The notes under the pieces were generated by a model that was not told where the DNA came from, searched no databases, and saw only the letters and a program-made list of their open reading frames with translations. Both the position numbers and the translations under genes were made by a program. Of a stretch of DNA of 33,351 nt, positions 7,428 through 15,465 are shown piece after piece. Source of the stretch: an uncultured Gammaproteobacteria bacterium (GTDB lineage: Bacteria > Pseudomonadota > Gammaproteobacteria > CAMYKB01); assembly GCA_947258875.1 (NCBI GenBank), contig CAMYKB010000027.1:1-33351 (forward strand), in the 5' to 3' direction. The stretch's first letter is position 1. Every line of letters begins with the position of its first letter.

Positions 7428-7598
7428 ATGGAAACAGAAACAATCACTCTAATCCGCGGATGATTTGAAAAATACGCCGACGATGGATTTAAAAAAGATT
7501 TATAATAAGCAAATATTGTCGCGAGGGATTTTGCTCACACATTTGTGCAGAACGCATTACCAGATAAGATTACATATCAGGGCGCACTAAAATACTGA
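7428..7598 (+). pseudogene. decayed short cassette gene
   Basis: ATG 7428 starts a frame reading METETITLIRG, then an in-frame TGA, FEKYADDGFKKDL, two TAA codons, and ANIVARDFAHTFVQNALPDK to a final TGA at 7596-7598. Without the three internal stops it is one protein-like frame of 56 codons. The first TGA sits where a Trp codon would fit. It begins 9 nt after an attC, the normal place for a cassette start. The family is not recognised with confidence. Confidence 0.45.
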
Positions 7599-7683
7599 TT
7601 ATTTGTGGTAGTTTAGATTTGATCTGGTACTGTTTGTACGGTCAGGTCCTGGCTATTACGCTGAATCAGAGGTTCCCCAGCCG

Positions 7684-9738
7684 TTAGTCCTCCGTCGCCT
7701 TGGGTTTCCATTGTTTCGCCAGTTCCTGCTGCAGGTTGGCGGGGGTTGGCTGGTAATGACTGAATGCCAATGTGAATGCGCCATGGCCGCCAGTCAGTGA
7801 TTTGAGTTTGCCGGCGTAATCATTGAGTTCTGCCAATGGCGCTGTAGCCTGTATAGCGAGCCGGCCATCGGGTAGCGATTCGCTACCCAGCACCTGGCCA
7901 CGGCGTGAACTCAGGTCGCCGGTGACAGCGCCCATGGTGTCGTTCGGTATGCTCAGTTCCAGGCTAATAATGGGTTCCAGTAACTGTGGTTTGGCTTTGC
8001 GTGCCGCATCGAGAAAGGCTTTCTTACCTGCCGCAACAAACGCCACTTCCTTGGAATCTACCGAGTGGTGTTTGCCTTCATAGACAGTCACTTCAATGTC
8101 CTGCATGGGATAGCCGGCCACGGCCCCTGTTGATAATGCCTGGCGCACGCCCTTTTCCACCGCTGGAATGAATTGACCGGGGATGGTGGCGCCTTTCACT
8201 TCGTCCACGAAGCGGAAACCGGCACCCCTTTTGAGGGGCGCGATACGCAGGAAGACCTCGCCGAATTGTCCGGCACCGCCGGTCTGTTTCTTATGGCGAT
8301 AATGGCCTTCGGCGGGCGCGCTGATGGTTTCGCGATAGGGCACACGTGGCGGGCGGGTTTTGGCCTCGACCTTGAAACGGTGTTTCATCTGTTCCAGGGT
8401 GATGCGCAGGTGCAGCTCACCAAGACCGCGCAGCACCAATTCGTTTTGCTGGGCGTCGTGTTCCAGGTCCAGACAGGGATCTTCCTCTACCAGCCGTCCC
8501 AGTGCACTGGAGAGGCGTTGCTCATCGCCACGACTGGGTGCGTCTACGGCCAGGCCAAACACCGGCACGGGGAAGGGTAACGGGCTGAGATGCAGGTAAT
8601 CCTCTTCGTGTGAATCGTGGAGCACAGCGTCGAAATACAACTCTTCGATCTTTGCGACTGCGCAGATATCGCCAGGAATTCCGGCATCCACCTCTAGCTG
8701 CCCGTTGCCTTGTAGCTTAAAGAGATGACCTACCTTGAAGGGCTTGCGGCCATCACCGATAAATAACTGGCTGTCTTTGGTAATGGTGCCCTGGTGGATG
8801 CGGAATACCCCAAGCTTGCCCACGTATGGGTCGGCCATGATCTTGAAGACGTGCGCTACCACGTGCATGCCTGGATCGGGTTTCGCGACGAAGGCCTGGG
8901 CTGACGCGCCTTCGCCCTTTAGAAAAGGGCGCGGATTACCCTCCATGGGATTGGGCATCAGCTTCTCAAGGATCTCCAACAGTTCCGAAACACCGGCGCC
9001 GCTGGTTGCCGAGGTAAAACAGACGGGTATCAGGTGTCCCTCGCGCAGTGCCTGTTCGAAGGGCGCGTGGAGTTGCTCGGGAGCAAGTTCCTGGCCCTGT
9101 TCCAGATACAGTTCCATGAGCGCCTCGTCCACCTCAACCACCTGGTCGATGATGCGCCCGTGGGCCTCTGACACAGATGAAAAATCTGAATCGCCATCGG
9201 GATTGAAAAAACAGTCCACTACCCGCGCGCTATTGTCTGCCGGCAGGTTGATGGGCAGACACTCGGGACCGAACTCCTCGCGAATCGATGTTATCAGTGC
9301 AGCAGGCTTGGCACCTTTGGCATCGATGCGGCTGATGATGATCATGCGACACAGTTTGTTTGTCGCAGCCCACCCCAGCATACGGCGGGTGACCGGTTCG
9401 ATCCCGGCAACGGCGTCGATGACCACTGCCACAGTTTCCACGGCAGGGAAGGCGGCAATCGAATGACCGATGAAGTCTGGCATCCCGGGGGTGTCGATGA
9501 TATTTACGTGAATGGCGTCGTGGTCGAGGCTCACCACGCTGGAGGAAAGAGAGTGGCAGTATTCCTTCTCCAATGGGTCGAAGTCACAAACCGTGCTGCC
9601 TTTCTCTACGTTACCGGGGGTGCCGATAACGCCGGCCTTATGTAGCAGCGCCTCGATCAAACTGGTCTTGCCGCTGCCATTCTGGCCCACCAGCGCGATA
9701 TTACGGATGCCGTCGGAGGTATAACGGGGCATGGTCAT
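7684..9738 (-). CDS. elongation factor G-like translational GTPase
   Basis: The 684-residue protein follows the EF-G order: GTPase domain, beta barrel (domain II), and domains III to V including RGLGELHLRITLEQMK and the domain-IV region YRHKKQTGGAGQFG. G1 is GQNGSGKT (18-25) and G3 is DTPG (82-85). The G4 motif is SRID at 136-139 instead of NKxD. The signature differs enough from housekeeping EF-G that this is probably an EF-G-like paralogue of the fusA2/EF-G2 kind, whose role is poorly defined; no ribosomal protein or tuf genes are nearby. ATG 9738 is used, but the ATG at 9732 has better spacing from AAGGGA. The gene converges on the cassette array and its TAA closes the array side. Confidence 0.85.
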   Translation of the reverse strand: MTMPRYTSDGIRNIALVGQNGSGKTSLIEALLHKAGVIGTPGNVEKGSTVCDFDPLEKEYCHSLSSSVVSLDHDAIHVNIIDTPGMPDFIGHSIAAFPAVETVAVVIDAVAGIEPVTRRMLGWAATNKLCRMIIISRIDAKGAKPAALITSIREEFGPECLPINLPADNSARVVDCFFNPDGDSDFSSVSEAHGRIIDQVVEVDEALMELYLEQGQELAPEQLHAPFEQALREGHLIPVCFTSATSGAGVSELLEILEKLMPNPMEGNPRPFLKGEGASAQAFVAKPDPGMHVVAHVFKIMADPYVGKLGVFRIHQGTITKDSQLFIGDGRKPFKVGHLFKLQGNGQLEVDAGIPGDICAVAKIEELYFDAVLHDSHEEDYLHLSPLPFPVPVFGLAVDAPSRGDEQRLSSALGRLVEEDPCLDLEHDAQQNELVLRGLGELHLRITLEQMKHRFKVEAKTRPPRVPYRETISAPAEGHYRHKKQTGGAGQFGEVFLRIAPLKRGAGFRFVDEVKGATIPGQFIPAVEKGVRQALSTGAVAGYPMQDIEVTVYEGKHHSVDSKEVAFVAAGKKAFLDAARKAKPQLLEPIISLELSIPNDTMGAVTGDLSSRRGQVLGSESLPDGRLAIQATAPLAELNDYAGKLKSLTGGHGAFTLAFSHYQPTPANLQQELAKQWKPKATED

Positions 9739-10040
9739 TTCCCTTGTTGTTATTGGACACTTAACTCTAGCCGGGTGGTGTTGCTTAGAGACACATCTCC
9801 CGCCTCAGGAATAGCGTAACCCGCGCTCCCGAATGGTAATTGATCATAGTCATTTATAGACGCAAAAAGGCCTGTGTGCGGGTCCAAACCGGGTTCAGAC
9901 GATAAATCAAGGGCTACATCGGCTTGGGGGTATCGGCAGATGCGCAGCGTAGACAATAGCGTGATGTTGCCATTATAGCTGATCGAAATTACGGCTTGGA
10001 CTATTGTAGCAGGCTGACTGATTCACTATGACCATGGCAG
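9739..10040. other. intergenic region, 302 bp
   Basis: A 68-codon open frame exists on the - strand at 9750-9956. It has no recognisable domain, signal peptide or clear ribosome binding site, and I do not call it a gene. The sequence otherwise shows no hairpin or repeat that I can support. It presumably carries the promoter of the EF-G-like gene. Confidence 0.4.
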
Positions 10041-10502
10041 TTAACGAAAATCATTGCGCAGTCTCTCTACCCGCTTCCTGTTTTGTCCGAGATCGGAGTG
10101 ACCTACGCGTGAAGCGGAACGGATATGTATAAGCTTGTTGTTTTCATCCAGGCTTAGCTCGAGATCATCGATAAAGCGAAATAAAGTCGACGTGAATGTC
10201 GCGTGTAGATAATCTTCTTTATCCTCGACAAGCTTGCCTCCCTGAGCCTGTATTACCTGCTTCAATTTTTGCCACGCCACGTGCTGTTCGCTGCTGTAGG
10301 AAAGTGGCTCGATGAAATGCGCCTCATCGTCATGTGTGCTGCATACGCAGTTCGGTTTGTCGGGGCAGGGCAGCAGACGTCCATTGGCTGTGCCGAGTTT
10401 GGGTTCGTTTCTTGAGATCAATGACAGGACCGCGAAGTAGATACAGATGATTAGTACAAGAATCAGGGCAGCATAAAGTGTTTTCAGTATCACGTGAGTC
10501 AC
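10041..10502 (-). CDS. DUF1499 family protein
   Basis: The 153-residue protein has an N-terminal membrane segment (residues 5-29) and then a DUF1499 domain: CPDKPNCV with Cys46 and Cys52, and the C-terminal signature IRSASRVGHSDLGQNRKR. The family's biochemical role is unknown. The position of the membrane segment suggests a membrane-anchored periplasmic domain. It stands alone between two intergenic regions and is probably a separate transcription unit. Confidence 0.8.
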   Translation of the reverse strand: MTHVILKTLYAALILVLIICIYFAVLSLISRNEPKLGTANGRLLPCPDKPNCVCSTHDDEAHFIEPLSYSSEQHVAWQKLKQVIQAQGGKLVEDKEDYLHATFTSTLFRFIDDLELSLDENNKLIHIRSASRVGHSDLGQNRKRVERLRNDFR

Positions 10503-10921
10503 TCTCGTCTATCGGTTTGCCGTTGTTAGACAGTTTAGCGCATTCTCAGGCCGTATAGCATCGTGGCGGTTACTTCCTCATAAAATTATGACGTTAACTT
10601 GTTTAACATTGTAATTTTGGATGTGAGGTTTCTCATTTTCTGCGGCGGCATCAAAGTATAAAAAAATATCGTCATTCCCGCGCACACCTACATAGAGGTA
10701 GGTGGTAGGGCGACGCAGGATGCCAAAGCCGAGGCGGAAATCCAGTAAATAATCGATTTATAACCTATCTATCTACTGGATTCCCGCCTGCGCGGGAATG
10801 ACGGGTTAGTTGGGGGAGTAGCGTGCTGTGGTAGAAAATAATCAGGAAGCAGTCGGGCGCAAACGTGTTTGACCGAGCGTCTGAGTGTGGTGTGGTTCGG
10901 TTATAATGGAATGATAGCGCG
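10503..10921. other. intergenic region, 419 bp
   Basis: Besides the palindromic element at 10670-10803, nothing gene-like is supported. A 78-codon - strand frame here reads through the repeat (ending RHSRAGGNP) and is spurious. The region lies downstream of the hydrogenase operon and upstream of the DUF1499 gene. Confidence 0.5.
10670..10803. repeat. CGTCATTCCCGC-type palindromic repeat element
   Basis: The outer 15 bases 10670-10684 are an exact reverse complement of 10789-10803. Inner arms 10733-10747 and 10774-10788 pair with one mismatch. A third small hairpin, 7 bp with a 6-nt loop, is at 10685-10704. The whole can fold as a branched cruciform. The end sequence (CGTCATTCCCGCG...ATCCAGTA) is of a type widespread in intergenic DNA of proteobacteria, so it is probably a multicopy element. 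It lies just after the last hydrogenase gene and could also act as an mRNA 3' end. Confidence 0.75.
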
Positions 10922-11440
10922 TTAGCTTGTTTTCCCGGTCGTTTGTTCGGCGCGGGATCGGCCGCGCAGGAAGGCGCGTCTGCCCGGGTCTGTGGGCGCA
11001 TTTGTTACGAAATGTATAGGCTGTTCCGTAACTGCCGGCTCTAGCTCCGGTTGGGGGTTCAGGAGTTTATTGAGTCCCTTGTATGCGGCCTCGCGCGCCA
11101 GTTGCTGGGTCTTGTACCTGACCATCGGAGAAGAGAGGGTGATGAAGTCGTAGCGGCCCAGTTCCTCGTCCTCGCCGACCATGAATTGATGTTCTCCAGT
11201 AGGGAGTTCATGCGTGACTTTATTTCCCGGCGTGATATGTTCCTGTGGTTGTGTTGCGTACAGCAGTATGACATTCATGAACCATGGTGTTATCAGAACA
11301 CCAATAGACTTCCCGGCGTCGAGGGTCTGGAATGCCACGGTTTCAACCTTGAGGGCATGGTTATAGATCGGCAGGTCACGCATACGCTGTTCGCCGATCA
11401 GTGTAAAACGCGCTAGCAGTTTTTCAATCGGGTCATGCAT
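10922..11440 (-). CDS. hybE: [NiFe]-hydrogenase assembly chaperone, HybE/HupJ family
   Basis: The 172-residue protein matches the HybE/HupJ family: ALKVETVAFQ, GVLITPWFMNVILL, LPTGEHQFMVGEDEELGRYDF and a later SPM. Members help mature the hydrogenase and are thought to hold back export of the small subunit until its clusters are in place. It is the last gene of the operon, 6 nt after hupE. The C-terminal tail contains GRRAFLRG, which resembles a twin-arginine motif but sits at the wrong end for export. Confidence 0.87.
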   Translation of the reverse strand: MHDPIEKLLARFTLIGEQRMRDLPIYNHALKVETVAFQTLDAGKSIGVLITPWFMNVILLYATQPQEHITPGNKVTHELPTGEHQFMVGEDEELGRYDFITLSSPMVRYKTQQLAREAAYKGLNKLLNPQPELEPAVTEQPIHFVTNAPTDPGRRAFLRGRSRAEQTTGKTS

Positions 11441-11446
11441 TACATC

Positions 11447-11992
11447 TTACCGGGAAAACAGCTGTGCGATTGGCGTGCGCCGTGACAGCCGATAGCCCAA
11501 CGCCAGGCCTGTGGCATGTAACAAAAGGGTTGCCAGGGCAAAGCCTGCAAAATAGCTCGACACTGCAGCGGCAACAGGTAATTCGATGCCGTGTGCGTAA
11601 CCGTGGAATACGGCAAACAACGCGACGGTCAGGCTGGCCAACAGGGGTGCGGCGCGCCAGCGCAGGGCAATCACCAGACCCAGTATGACGACAGACGCGG
11701 CAATGATGGTTTCTGCAAAAGGCAAATTAATGCCTACTACGGCAATACCAGCGCCGAGCAGCAGTGTTACCACAAACGCCAGTGGAACTTTCCACACTGC
11801 CGAGCCGCCGAGCTGTGACGCCCAAAGTCCAACGGCCAGCATTGCCAGCAGGTGATCAATACCGCGGAACGGGTGTGTCAGTCCGTTGCCGAAGCCACCC
11901 AGGGTTGCGCCATGTGTGTGGGCATACGCCGCCGGAGCAAGCAGCAGCAAGCCTGTTATCAACAGGCCGGTTGTGCAAGTGTTGCGTTTCAT
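11447..11992 (-). CDS. hupE: HupE/UreJ family nickel permease
   Basis: This 181-residue membrane protein has an N-terminal signal-like segment (ending AAYAHTHG) and then five or so hydrophobic helices. The HupE signature HPFRGIDHLLAM begins at His40 and the second conserved motif FHGYAHGIE follows later; both are histidine-rich in the family and linked to Ni2+ transfer. Its place between the maturation protease and hybE supports nickel supply for the large subunit. The classical E. coli hyb operon lacks this gene. Confidence 0.9.
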   Translation of the reverse strand: MKRNTCTTGLLITGLLLLAPAAYAHTHGATLGGFGNGLTHPFRGIDHLLAMLAVGLWASQLGGSAVWKVPLAFVVTLLLGAGIAVVGINLPFAETIIAASVVILGLVIALRWRAAPLLASLTVALFAVFHGYAHGIELPVAAAVSSYFAGFALATLLLHATGLALGYRLSRRTPIAQLFSR

Positions 11993-12010
11993 GATTCGTT
12001 TCCTCTCACA

Positions 12011-12565
12011 CTAATGATGCACGATACGCCCTGATTCAGATTTCGCTTCGATCTCATAACCGATGACATGTAATTCGTTCAGGACGTTTGTGATCAGCGC
12101 TTGCAGCTGGTGGTTTACGATATCAGACAGGCCCAGATGGGTTTTCAGACTTTCGGGTTCCACGCCTATGACGATGACCTCCAGCGGTTTTTCCCCGGTG
12201 AGTGTCAGCACCGCCAGCACATCGGACAATGCCAGTTGATGCGGTGACACCTTGCTGAGGAAAAATGCCGGTACCTGTTCGCCTTTTAATACCACCAACG
12301 TTCCTGCGGGCTGGCCGGTGCGTACCGCATCGACCACGATCAATGTTTCGCGCCTGCGCAGATCATCCAGCAACGCCATGCCGGAGGTGCCGCCATCCAG
12401 CAGTTCGATGTCATCAGGTATGCGATAATCCTGTTGCAGGCGCTCAACAACGGCAACACCCACGCCTTCGTCCTGCATGAGGATGTTCCCCAGTCCTAAC
12501 ACCAGCACCGGTGCCTGGGCCGCGCCAGTGTCGAGCCCCGTGGGTGTCTGCGCAGTTTCTTTCAT
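12011..12565 (-). CDS. hybD: hydrogenase maturation protease (HupD/HybD type)
   Basis: The endopeptidase removes the C-terminal tail of the large subunit after nickel insertion. I choose the ATG at 12565, giving 184 residues: it overlaps the large-subunit stop as TAATG and has GGAG 10 nt upstream. An in-frame ATG at 12583 would put that GGAG inside the gene. GLGNILMQDEGVG (24-36) is the family signature. Predicted Ni-sensing residues are Glu33, Asp79 (IVVDAV) and His109 (SPHQL). The N-terminal 18 residues are extra compared with typical members. Confidence 0.92.
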   Translation of the reverse strand: MKETAQTPTGLDTGAAQAPVLVLGLGNILMQDEGVGVAVVERLQQDYRIPDDIELLDGGTSGMALLDDLRRRETLIVVDAVRTGQPAGTLVVLKGEQVPAFFLSKVSPHQLALSDVLAVLTLTGEKPLEVIVIGVEPESLKTHLGLSDIVNHQLQALITNVLNELHVIGYEIEAKSESGRIVHH

Positions 12566-14292
12566 TAGAATGTCACTCCGCATTGCGCGCCGACAGCCTG
12601 TAGCCGCACGATCTCCGTCTTACGGGTGTCAACCATATGCACGGCGCAAGCCAGGCAGGGGTCGAAGGAGTGTATGGTGCGTAATACTTCGAGCGGCTTT
12701 TCAGGATCAGCGATCGGGTTATCGAGCAGCGAGGCTTCGTAGGGTCCGGGTTTGTCGAGCTCGTCACGCGGCCCGGCATTCCAGGTGCTGGGTACGACCG
12801 CCTGGTAATTGGCGATCTTGCCATCGCGTGCCACGATCCAGTGCGATAAGACGCCGCGCGGGGCTTCGTGATAGCCAAAACCACGAATTTCCTCCTTGGG
12901 AAATACGGGCTGGTTGAAGGTACTGTAATCACCTTTACCAATATTCTCCATCAGTAGCTGCCACTGCTTGGTAAGTGATTCATGCAATACCGCGGTACGC
13001 ACGGCGCGTGCGGCATGGCGGCCGATGGTGGAATGCAATGCTTCCACCGGGATGGTTGTACCGGCGACACTGCCAACCATATCCAGCAGGGTTTTTAAAT
13101 GACGCGTTGTCGGTTCATGTCCAGCAGCAACCATTGTCAATACATTGGCCAACGGGCCCACCTGGGCGCGTTCATCATAGAAGGTCGGCGCCTTGACCCA
13201 GGAATACTTGTCGTCATCCTGAAAGTCGGTGTACTCGGGAATGGTCTCTCCGTCGTAGGGATGCAGTGCGCCCTTGCCGCCCTGATACCAGGCGTGCTTG
13301 ACACTTTCTTTCACGCCGCCTTCAAAGAAGGCATCCTGATAACTGGTTATCGGTTTGAATGTCGACAGATCGGCGTTCTTGATATAACCACCCGGCAGGT
13401 CGAATTTGGTGCCTTTGGTGTCCAACGGTAAATCCGGAACCGCGAGATAATGGGTGACACCGGCACCATAAGCCGTCCAGTCGGCATACAGAGCGCCGAT
13501 GGCGGCCACGTCAACCATGTAGACCTTGTTCACGAAGTCACCCAGTTCATCGATGATGCTCTTGATGTAATACAGGCGCTCAAGCGTCAGGGTCGACTGG
13601 CTGTCCATGTTGATGGCATTGGTAACACCACCGACGGCCAGGTTCTGAATATGCGGTGTCTTGGAACCGAGTATGGAAACGATCTTGTTGGCGGTACGCT
13701 GATAATCCAGTGCCTGGAAATAATGTGCCGCTGCAATCAGGTTGATCTCCGGCGGCAACTTCATGGAGGGATGTCCCCAGTAGCCGCTGGCAAATACACC
13801 CAGTTGACCGGATTCAATAAAGCTTTTCAGTTTGTCCTGAATCTGCTTGAAATGCTGTGCGCTGTTCAGCGGCCAGTCCGACAGGCTTTGTGCAATCTGC
13901 GAAGCCTTGTTCGGATCGGCATCAAGTGCCGACACGATATCCACCCAGTCCAGTGCAGACAGGTGATAGAAATGCACGATGTGGTCGTGGATGCCGTGTG
14001 CCGTAATCAACATGTTGCGTATGTACTGCGCATTGAGCGGTACTTCCAGGTTTAGCGCATTTTCGACTGCGCGCACCGAGGCGATGGCGTGTACCGTGGT
14101 GCACACACCGCAGATACGTTGCGTAAAGATCCATGCGTCGCGCGGGTCACGTCCCTGCAGTATGAGTTCGATACCTCGCCACATCTGGCCGGATGACCAT
14201 GCCTTGGTAACCTTGCCATCGTCGACTTCGCAATCGACACGCAGGTGGCCTTCGATTCGGGTCATCGGATCTACGATGATTCGTTCACTCAT
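12565..14292 (-). CDS. hybC: [NiFe] hydrogenase large subunit
   Basis: The 575-residue catalytic subunit carries the two paired cysteine motifs that bind the Ni-Fe(CN)2CO site: RICGVC with Cys61 and Cys64, and DPCLACAVH with Cys546 and Cys549. Processing is expected after His552, removing 23 residues, longer than the tail of many homologues. The N-terminus (DPMTRIEGHL) is canonical. With the small subunit, HybA- and HybB-like partners, this is a membrane-bound group 1 uptake hydrogenase, closest in gene content to the Hyd-2 (group 1c) type. It starts 39 nt after hybB. Confidence 0.95.
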   Translation of the reverse strand: MSERIIVDPMTRIEGHLRVDCEVDDGKVTKAWSSGQMWRGIELILQGRDPRDAWIFTQRICGVCTTVHAIASVRAVENALNLEVPLNAQYIRNMLITAHGIHDHIVHFYHLSALDWVDIVSALDADPNKASQIAQSLSDWPLNSAQHFKQIQDKLKSFIESGQLGVFASGYWGHPSMKLPPEINLIAAAHYFQALDYQRTANKIVSILGSKTPHIQNLAVGGVTNAINMDSQSTLTLERLYYIKSIIDELGDFVNKVYMVDVAAIGALYADWTAYGAGVTHYLAVPDLPLDTKGTKFDLPGGYIKNADLSTFKPITSYQDAFFEGGVKESVKHAWYQGGKGALHPYDGETIPEYTDFQDDDKYSWVKAPTFYDERAQVGPLANVLTMVAAGHEPTTRHLKTLLDMVGSVAGTTIPVEALHSTIGRHAARAVRTAVLHESLTKQWQLLMENIGKGDYSTFNQPVFPKEEIRGFGYHEAPRGVLSHWIVARDGKIANYQAVVPSTWNAGPRDELDKPGPYEASLLDNPIADPEKPLEVLRTIHSFDPCLACAVHMVDTRKTEIVRLQAVGAQCGVTF

Positions 14293-14331
14293 GTTGTGCT
14301 CCTTCCTATTAAGTCCAGGGGCTATCAGCAG

Positions 14332-15465
14332 TTACGCACGGTGTAAAACGGGTAAGGTCTTGACGAAGATCAGATACAGAATCACTTCGAAAGAGAAAAT
14401 ACCCACCGTCAGCATGATCTCGGCGACCGACGGAAAATAATGCCAGGTGCCGCCCGCAGCCGGGTGGTACCCGATAATGTAGGTGTTGATCCGGTATATC
14501 GATCCAGCCAGCAACAGGCTGACTGCTGAAATGAAAATCAACGCTGGATTGGTGCGCGAGCTGCGTTGTGCAAGCAGTACCACCGGAACGATAAACAGCA
14601 GGTTTTCCACCCAGAACATCAGTGCATCCAGATTGCTTTCAAAGGCAAAACCCAGTGCGCCGCGCCACAGCAGATCTGCGAAACGCAACACCAGGTAGAA
14701 AATAGTCACTGCCAGGGCTACCCCGGAAATTTTTGCAAGCAGGCTGGTTTCCATCGGCTGGCGCAAACCCATGGAAGCAAGGATGGCCTCGAAGGGAACG
14801 AGGGCGTAGCCCATCAGCAATGCACTGATGAGGAACAAGGGTGGCAGTAACTGTGTCTGCCACAGCGGTGAAATTTGATGTCCTGCAACCACGGCCATGG
14901 TGCCCAGTGATGACTGGTGCATAGTGGGCAACAGGATGCCCAGGGCAATAATGATGAACAGCACTTTGGAGAGTTTCTGGCGCAGGTTTTTCAGTCCAAA
15001 ACGCTCCAGGAACGTAGGTAAAAATTCGATCCACAGCACTACGATGTAAGCCATCACACACCAGGCCACTTCCAGCATCACCGAGTTGTACTGTACGTAG
15101 CCGGGCATCATCAGCGTGTAGAATTGCCAGTAGCGGCCAAGATCAAACATGACCGCCATGCCGGCAAGTGTGTAACCAAACATGCCTGCCATTAACGCCG
15201 AACGCACCAGCGGGTGGTATTCGCCACGGTTGAACAAATACACCAGCAGCGCCACGGCATAACCGGCACAACCGAAGGCGGTGCCGATCATGACATCAAT
15301 AACGATCCAGATACCCCAGGGATAACCGTCGTTAAGGTTGGTAACTGATCCCAGTCCGAAAATAAAACGCGTAGCCAAGATCGCCAGGGCGATCATGAAC
15401 AGTAACAGGAAAAAATAGAACGGGCGGGTGAAAAGCTTTCCACCAATGGGTGCATGTGTACTCAT
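14332..15465 (-). CDS. hybB: HybB-type membrane subunit (NrfD/PsrC family)
   Basis: The 377-residue integral membrane protein has about ten hydrophobic helices and begins with a short cytosolic segment before the first helix. NDGYPWGIWI near residue 40 is typical of HybB/NrfD-like proteins. It has no haem or cluster of its own; in the family it connects the periplasmic iron-sulfur subunit with the quinone pool. Its ATG overlaps the stop of the HybA-type gene as ATGA, indicating translational coupling. Confidence 0.93.
   Translation of the reverse strand: MSTHAPIGGKLFTRPFYFFLLLFMIALAILATRFIFGLGSVTNLNDGYPWGIWIVIDVMIGTAFGCAGYAVALLVYLFNRGEYHPLVRSALMAGMFGYTLAGMAVMFDLGRYWQFYTLMMPGYVQYNSVMLEVAWCVMAYIVVLWIEFLPTFLERFGLKNLRQKLSKVLFIIIALGILLPTMHQSSLGTMAVVAGHQISPLWQTQLLPPLFLISALLMGYALVPFEAILASMGLRQPMETSLLAKISGVALAVTIFYLVLRFADLLWRGALGFAFESNLDALMFWVENLLFIVPVVLLAQRSSRTNPALIFISAVSLLLAGSIYRINTYIIGYHPAAGGTWHYFPSVAEIMLTVGIFSFEVILYLIFVKTLPVLHRA

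Larger units (their letters stand above)
1..7600 (+). mobile_element. integron gene-cassette array (distal part)
   Basis: About ten cassettes lie head to tail. All genes read on the + strand, almost all are single-gene units, and most are followed immediately by an imperfect palindrome with RYYYAAC-like and GTTRRRY-like ends. Two stop codons sit inside a GCCTAAC box (1120-1122 and 7336-7338). Functions are unrelated, and several genes are broken. The stretch looks more AT-rich than the genes to its right. No integrase or attI is visible. Because attC lies 3' of each gene, intI should be beyond the left edge. The right limit is approximate, since the last cassette has no convincing attC. Confidence 0.85.

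Noticed and set aside
9750-9956. 68-codon - strand open frame before the EF-G-like gene
   Set aside because: No domain, signal peptide or convincing ribosome binding site; composition gives no support for coding.
10765-11001. 78-codon - strand frame overlapping the hybE end
   Set aside because: It reads through the palindromic repeat and ends with the repeat-derived RHSRAGGNP; hybE explains the other part.
13450-14055. 201-codon + strand frame inside the hydrogenase large subunit
   Set aside because: It lies wholly antisense to a gene with full catalytic motifs; a shadow frame.
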